Of a DNA stretch of 64,000 nt, positions 58,277 to 64,000 are shown piece by piece. The position numbers were made by a program, and so were the translations under genes. The notes beneath the pieces are model-generated. The model did no database searches and was not told the DNA's origin. It saw nothing but the letters and a program-made list of their open reading frames with translations. The DNA is from Amphiura filiformis. Its lineage: Eukaryota > Echinodermata > Ophiuroidea > Amphilepidida > Amphiuridae. Position 1 is the first letter of the stretch, and every line of letters begins with the position of its first letter. The DNA lies in NCBI RefSeq assembly GCF_039555335.1, contig NC_092628.1, positions 37,160,965 to 37,224,964 on the forward strand, in the 5' to 3' direction.

Positions 58277-59140
58277 CAAAGCTGATCATTCAATGTGAGA
58301 AACATCATTGAGGTATGTCAACATCACCTTTATTTGGATTTGTTTAAGAACATTTTTATAATTACATCTTCTTTAGGCTGTGAATTACTGCATGTACAGG
58401 CAGAATTGGAAAAGTCAAGAATTAATTTTGGATGTGGTCAGAGTTTGGTGTCCCATACATTGGCAATCAATTTTGCTAGAGCAAAGTGTCTGATTTCCAA
58501 ATTGTCTGCTGATGTACTGTACAGTAGATACTGTGGGTGGTTTTAATCAATAATAGTTTCTTGTCTTAGTATTATTGAAAAGCCCACCATAGCATTTTGA
58601 AATAAAAAGCCTGAAGCAAGTGTCACATGATGAGTACTTAGCATGTGATGTCATCACTGACATGGTCACTATGGCAACTCAATCCATAATTCCTTGCGGA
58701 AACCAGAGTTGTAATTTATAAGGAACGGTCTGTAATCTTGATGGGTGTTGAACTCCACCATGGCACTCATTGTAAACCCAGATCGACAGAAAAGCAGTGT
58801 CACCACAAATAACTTGCCGGCGCAAGTCACAGCTTTGGTGAGATGTTGTATGTGCATTGCCACAAGGGAAGGGCTATAGCTAGTTTGTGTTGTTTGATGT
58901 GTGCACTTTGGTACAATGTGGTGCTCACAAGTTCAGTGCAATCTTACAGTCAAAGCCATGTTTTATTAAAGGTTGCTTTGCAATGCAAGAATAAGTTGTA
59001 ATATATATTGGTGTGGCGACATGGGAATGGTGGGGGGGATTGGAATACAGGAGGGGGTGGGTGGGAAATGGATTGAGTGTCAGGCTGTGAAAGTGATGAT
59101 CACATGATCACTTCTTTAGTAATCTGATGACATTTAAGTG
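58277..59140. repeat. PHB2 intronic duplication, copy 1 (intron 3)
   Basis: Nearly identical to 61670-62553, from CAAAGCTGATCATTCAAT to AATCTGATGACATTT. A ~60-codon minus-strand frame at 58669-58863 is shared with the other copy, but its start and end are not conserved. It has no family match I can name and is not called as a gene. Confidence 0.85.
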
Positions 59141-59401
59141 TGGTTAAAAATTAAGGCCTTCTTAAAATTTGGCTTTGTTGGAAAAATTCTATTAGATTTG
59201 AATAATTTTCCTAAAGATACATGTAAACCATGAATTTGTTTTACCAAACCATATGAATATTCGTCTGCACAAATCACAAAAATAATGTAAATAATACAGG
59301 CCATTTATACTTGGTCATCTCGATTGATTGGATTCCCAGAAATTTGGTCACCAGGGTTGCATATAAAAAATAATCAGTTTAGATTCAGGAATTCTCATAA
59401 G

Positions 59402-59618
59402 CAGTGTTCGAATTTAGGAAAAATAAATGGTTGTCCCACGGACAACCAGATTACAATTTCTGGTTGTCCGTCTAAGTTTTTGGTTGTCCGTAGGCCTACA
59501 AATGTGACTTTTGGCTAGATTTATGGTTGTCCGGCGGACAACCAAATCAGTATTTTTGGTTGTCCGGCGACTTTTTTAGTTGTCCCGGGCAACCGGACAA
59601 CCAAAATTTCGAACGCTG
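59402..59618. mobile_element. hAT-type MITE, 217 bp, perfect 8-bp duplication
   Basis: Ends CAGTGTTCGAA and TTCGAACGCTG. The 8-mer CTCATAAG is present exactly on both sides (59394-59401 and 59619-59626). Inverse copy of the family member at 52674-53000, without its internal duplication. Lies in PHB2 intron 3. Confidence 0.92.
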
Positions 59619-59787
59619 CTCATAAGCAATGTTGATTAATACATTGTAGGTCAAGGACAACAATTACTGTACACCAAACAGTGAATGTAGTTTGTTGTTC
59701 ATTTGATGCCAGATATGCAGTGGTTTTTTTTCAATATTTATCTTTGTGTGATATTCTCATTACATGTGCTCTGTTATTTCAATGCAG

Positions 59788-59847
59788 GTGTTAAAGGGTG
59801 TAGTAGCTAAGTTCAACGCCTCACAGCTTATTACACAACGTCAGCAG
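59788..59847 (+). CDS. PHB2: Prohibitin-2, exon 4
   Basis: Residues 139-158, VLKGVVAKFNASQLITQRQQ, strongly conserved in the family. Acceptor TTTCAATGCAG, donor GTTAGT (weaker than consensus), phase 0 on both sides. Confidence 0.95.
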
Positions 59848-60268
59848 GTTAGTATTAAAGTCTCTTTTTGACCAAAATCCAGCAACAATAAATGCATAAA
59901 CTGGGGGATATGAACTAGACTAAATTCATAATACATGGGTCATTCCATCTCAACTCAACCAATGGGTTGGCTAGTCAGTGGTTACCCTCTCAGATTTTGT
60001 TTTGTTTTACATCAATGTCCTATGGGTCAATTGAACACATTTCAAATGGTAAGTCATTTCTGAATTATGGCCCGTTGAATTTGGGCATTTTTGATGCGAT
60101 TTTACCACTTCCCATTAAAATACACACAAAATTGCCAAAGTACCACCTGACTGCATGTGCCATGTACATAAGAGCTACCTCCCTGAGTTATGCCATGTGC
60201 TTTATGAGCAAATACATGGTAGTGTCAAAGTTATCAGTGAGTGATATTTAATGTTGATTTGTACACAG

Positions 60269-60359
60269 GTCAGTTTACTAATCCGTCGTCAGTTAACAGA
60301 GAGAGCCAATGACTTCGGCTTGATCCTGGATGATGTATCCATCACAGAACTAAGCTTTA
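60269..60359 (+). CDS. PHB2: Prohibitin-2, exon 5
   Basis: Residues 159-188 and the first base of codon 189, [20 protein letters not shown] then [10 protein letters not shown]. End of the SPFH domain. Acceptor TTGTACACAG, donor GTAAGT. Confidence 0.96.
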
Positions 60360-61184
60360 GTAAGTACTCCTGGCCAATTTTAAAGCCATATCCTAACATT
60401 TGCTGAGGAGAACGCCCTCAATATTTTTCAAAATTCTGTTTTTTATTACACGATTGTAATGTAATTTATTAAACTAACATACCCTGAAAGAATCAAGACA
60501 AGGTGCTGTAGTATTGTCAAAATCCAAGATTTTGAATGAAGCGTATTTATTGCAATGGAAATATTAGTCAAACACGTACACAATGTTCATAACACAGTAC
60601 GTATATGGCATGCCAGATGGTCATACACACATCAAAGGACCGTGCCATAGCACAACAGACTAAGTAACACGCATTGGCAGCATCGGCGCTGATAGTAATT
60701 CCAATTTTGTTTGCTTTACCCTAGTTGTTCAGCTCATAATTAAAAGGGGACATATCAGACAGTAAAAGCTATGGGAAAGAAATACTAAGCTATTTTTTAT
60801 GGAACTGTTGCCATTCGACTTTAATCTGGGGTAAAGTGTAGCTGACAGTAAGTCTTGTAGAGCAAGTGATCAAAATGTGCAGAACAAATTTCTCATTTGA
60901 GAAACATTTTTATTGTGTGATCATTTCTGTAAATGGTTGCCTCCGATTTTAGTGTATGATGATACATTTTGAGGTATCCAGGTAGCACTCATTTGGTGGG
61001 GAGGGGATAACATTAAAATGATCATGTCTTACAGAACAATTGATAACACAAGTGAAGATGTTAGGTCAGCATATTATTGGTGGGGAAAAATTCAAGGAAA
61101 TTCCGAGTCATAAAAATCAACCAGCAATGTGAAACAATGAATACTTTAATGATTTGTTTGTATTTCCTTTGTTCTCTCACATAG

Positions 61185-61327
61185 GTAAGGAATACACTGC
61201 AGCTGTTGAGGCCAAGCAGGTGGCGCAACAGGAAGCCCAGAGGGCGCAATTCTTAGTGGAGAAGGCAAAACAGGAACGACAACAAAGGGTGGTGCAAGCT
61301 GAAGGTGAAGCAGCTGCTGCCCAAATG
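61185..61327 (+). CDS. PHB2: Prohibitin-2, exon 6
   Basis: Residues 189-236, [20 protein letters not shown] then [20 protein letters not shown] and AAAAQM. This is the coiled-coil that pairs with prohibitin-1. The exon ends at ATG (61325-61327). The reading frame runs on past this point by chance, but the family's next residues (LGEA) occur only in exon 7. The donor is ATATCCTTT, a U12-type site. Confidence 0.96.
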
Positions 61328-61440
61328 ATATCCTTTTGTTCTTGTTGTCACAAGTTTATAGTAAATCTTTACTCCGCAAATAGATTCATCAGGATTGTCC
61401 AAATACAATTATATAAAATGTTCTTAAACAAATCAAAATG

Positions 61441-61745
61441 AACGGTGATGTTGACATACCAATGACATTTTGTGCTGTAACACAGCACTTTCTCAAATTG
61501 AATGATCTTTGACTTTTCTCATCGGCTGCTTCCTATTGGTAGCTGATGTAGATGGTGCTGTGTGGAAAGGACCCATAAAGGAATCAATGGATAAGAAAGA
61601 GGGGGCAGGCTAATAAATACACTCAACATGGATTCTGTTAACTACTGGTAAGCAGCCAACGAGGTAGGTCAAAGCTGATCATTCAATTTTAAAAGAAAGT
61701 GCTGTGTTACAGCACAAAATGTCATTGAGGTATGTCAACATCGCA
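61441..61745. repeat. Inverted repeat at the left border of duplication copy 2
   Basis: 61441-61525 (TGTTGACATACCAATGACATT, TTTGTGCTGTAACACAGCAC) is the complement of 61665-61745. Copy 1 of the duplication lacks the segment AGTGCTGTGTTACAGCAC, so the hairpin is specific to copy 2. Confidence 0.7.
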
Positions 61746-62553
61746 TTTATTTGGATTTGTTTAAGAACATTTTATATAATTACATCTTCATTAGGCTGGG
61801 AATTACATGTGGGCAGAATTGGAAAAGTCAAGAATTAATTTTGGATTTTGTCAGAGTTTGGTGTCCAATACATTAGCAATCAATTTTGCTAGAGCAAAGT
61901 GTCTGATTTCCAAATTGTCTGCTGATGTACAGTAGATACTGTGGGTGGTTTTAATCAATAATAGTTTCTTGTCCTAGTATTATTGAAAAGCCCACCATAG
62001 CATTTTGGAAAAGAAAAGACTGAAGTAAGTGTCACATGATGAGTACTTAGCATGTGATGTCATCACTGACATGGTCACTATGGCAACTCAATCCATAATT
62101 CCTTGCGGGAAACCAGAGTTGTAATTTATAAGGAACGGTCTGTAATCTTGATGGGTGTTGAACTCCACCATGGCACTCATTGTAAACCCAGATCGACAGA
62201 AAAGCAGTGTCACCACAAATAACTTGCCGGCGCAAGTCACAGCTTTGGTGAGATGTTGTATGTGCACTGCCACAAGGGAAGGGCAATAGATAGTTTGTGT
62301 TGTTTGATGTGTGCACTTTGGTACAATGTGGTGCTCACAAGTTCAGTGTAAACTTACAGTCAAAGCCATGTTTTATTAAAGGTGCGTTGCAATGCAAGAA
62401 TAAGTTGTAATATATATTGGTGTGGCGACATGGGAATGGTGGGGGAGATTGGTATACAGGAGGGGGTTGGGTGGGAAATGGATTGAGTGTCAGGCTGTGA
62501 AAGTGATGATCACATGATCACTTCTTTAGTAATCTGATGACATTTTTAAGTGG
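61670..62553. repeat. PHB2 intronic duplication, copy 2 (intron 6)
   Basis: See copy 1. It is about 20 bp longer, mainly because of the extra TTACAGCACAAAATG segment. Confidence 0.85.
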
Positions 62554-62924
62554 AGTCAAAAAAGTATGTGTACTGAGGCTTTCTTACTTTGATTGGTCTA
62601 CAGTGACAAAAACTATAAAGCTGAGGATCAGAATTCCTTATTTATACAGTATTTTGTAAGCAAGAAGGGAGATTGTCCATTCTATGAATCACTGGCCATG
62701 TTTTATACATTTACCAGTGTGCTGTGTGCTCTATAGAAAGTGTGCATTTGACGTTATAAAAAATAAATTGAATCCAGCTGTTTTCACTACATTCAGAAGT
62801 ATTTTAAGTTGTTTAAAGAGCAAGAATTACTCTTGGTTTTTGTTACATGTACAAATCATATTTTTGAGTTTATGTAGTTATATACTATAGTTTTGCATTT
62901 GTTTCCTTGACTAATTCTGTTTAC

Positions 62925-63002
62925 CTTGGTGAGGCTGTGTCTAAGAATCCTGGCTATTTGAAACTACGCAAGATCAGAGCTACACAGAACATTGCTAGAA
63001 CA
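62925..63002 (+). CDS. PHB2: Prohibitin-2, exon 7
   Basis: Residues 237-262, [20 protein letters not shown] then QNIART. Donor GTAAGT in phase 0. The remaining C-terminal residues of the family, including the conserved stretch after the KIRA-QNI segment, are not found in 63003-64000, so the gene runs out of the window. Confidence 0.96.
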
Positions 63003-64000
63003 GTAAGTTATTTCATGATGATTATCAACAGACCTGACCTCACATATCAGCCAGAGTGTTTTGGCTTAGTGCAGTCAGTGAAGTTAGTTTGTCAAGGCAG
63101 TTGTTTCAAAGCATCTGTAAATACATGTGTATGTACAAATTACTGTCAGCGAATGGCAACTATATATTGAAACAGGTTATCACTGGTTACGGACCAGTCC
63201 TGATTGTAAACAAAATCACCCAATCAAGCTTCCCTGCTTAAGCCAAAATAATCTAAAATCTCTGCTTTTTGGACTCAAATTGCATAATTATATGCATATT
63301 GTAGAGTCCCTCCCTCCAGGCTCCGATAAATTTTTTTTAAATTGCCCGATCGGGCAAGCTTAGGTCAACTTTTGCTTGCCCGATTATGCCCGAAAATTTG
63401 AGAAAGAAAACCATCAACAAGTTGCAGTATTGTAATAGCTAAAATTGTCTAAAAATAGCACAGGGTACCGCCGCTACGGTATGACCTAGTTGACTCACTT
63501 GAGATGTTCCACCAGCCCGATCAGGAGCATCCTCATCTTTCCACTTGCGAATTAAAAATTAAACCATGGTGAAATGATATCTCCAAAGAAATTAAATTAA
63601 CTGTTTACGTTAACATCAGAACAATGTTGTGCACTGATAACACATGTGTTGTTCAGTGACCTGATTTTAATCGACAGGGAAAGCCCCTTGTAGCTGATGC
63701 CGCCGGCCGATTCCCGATATCTTTTGTTAATTCAATAATAATCACAACGAGAAGATCAAAGAGCCACTGTGGGCTGTGAGCCTGTGGCTATAATGTTCTA
63801 TGCAAATTAGATGTCACTCCTCTCCCAGGGCAGGCTTGCGACGGCCGGCACCCTCGTGCGCTGAATAATTCATGAGCGCCGTACGCACATGGTCGTATTA
63901 TACAGTATACGATATGCACTGTACGTGTTTCGGGGCCATGGAAATACCGATTGACCTCATTAATATTGAAAACATTATTTTGATACGGGGGATTCCCATG
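63003..64000. other. Start of PHB2 intron 7; palindromic GCCCGATCGGGC words
   Basis: TTGCCCGATCGGGCAAGC at 63341-63358 and TTGCCCGATTATGCCCG at 63376-63392 look like another small motif-iterated repeat. No coding exon of PHB2 or another gene is recognised. Confidence 0.4.

Larger units (their letters stand above)
61328..62924 (+). other. PHB2: PHB2 intron 6, U12-type (AT-AC)
   Basis: Starts ATATCCTTTT (61328), the exact minor-spliceosome 5' consensus, and ends AC (62923-62924). A branch-site consensus TTCCTTGAC lies at 62903-62911, its A about 14 bases from the 3' end. No polypyrimidine tract is needed for this class. It contains the second copy of the PHB2 intronic duplication. Confidence 0.9.

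Noticed and set aside
58669-58863. Minus-strand frame present in both PHB2 duplications
   Set aside because: Its presence in both copies follows from the duplication, and the ends differ; no evidence of coding constraint.
61328-61441. Read-through of PHB2 exon 6 into an extra 38 codons
   Set aside because: The residues do not fit the prohibitin family, and an exact U12 donor sits where the homology stops.

Overview
The window is animal nuclear DNA. It has a spliced eukaryotic gene with GT-AG introns and one AT-AC intron, L1-type and DIRS-type retrotransposons, and dozens of short palindromic DNA elements. Together with the frequent short words AGGCCTA and ACATGTAC, this looks most like a marine invertebrate deuterostome, perhaps an echinoderm. 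That placement is an impression, not a result; no bacterial, organellar or CRISPR feature was seen.

The one gene named with confidence is prohibitin-2 (PHB2) on the plus strand. Exon 1 starts at 36154 and exons 2 to 7 lie between 54603 and 63002, giving 262 codons. The last roughly 36 residues of the family fall beyond the right edge. Intron 1 is 18.3 kb because a full-length L1-like LINE (38452-51910, bounded by 16-bp target duplications) inserted there and was itself interrupted by a 6.8-kb DIRS element (40131-46944). Intron 2 is mostly one 2.2-kb TTAA-flanked element. Introns 3 and 6 carry two copies of an approximately 0.87-kb duplication. Intron 6 has U12-type splice signals.

The left half (1-36 kb) is mostly repeats. 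It includes a decayed LINE tail (655-1112), a 1.8-kb tandem array whose units carry RFX X-box-like palindromes (4555-6330), and a second DIRS element on the minus strand (9432-16725). Other arrays lie at 17695-18640 and 23145-23636, and there are many foldback elements with recognisable TA, TTAA or 8-bp target duplications. Scattered minus-strand exons (16790-17488, 22914-22999, and possibly 26263-26560 beside a CRE/NRF1-rich stretch) suggest a second, unidentified gene.

The most unusual pattern is a set of non-autonomous elements in which one short, element-specific motif recurs internally, often at roughly 175-180 bp spacing (23637-24803, 33021-33868, 36618-38236, 54901-57124). I could not assign a mechanism. 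The DIRS elements are also informative: each keeps an internal complementary region that spells the reverse complement of its own circle junction.
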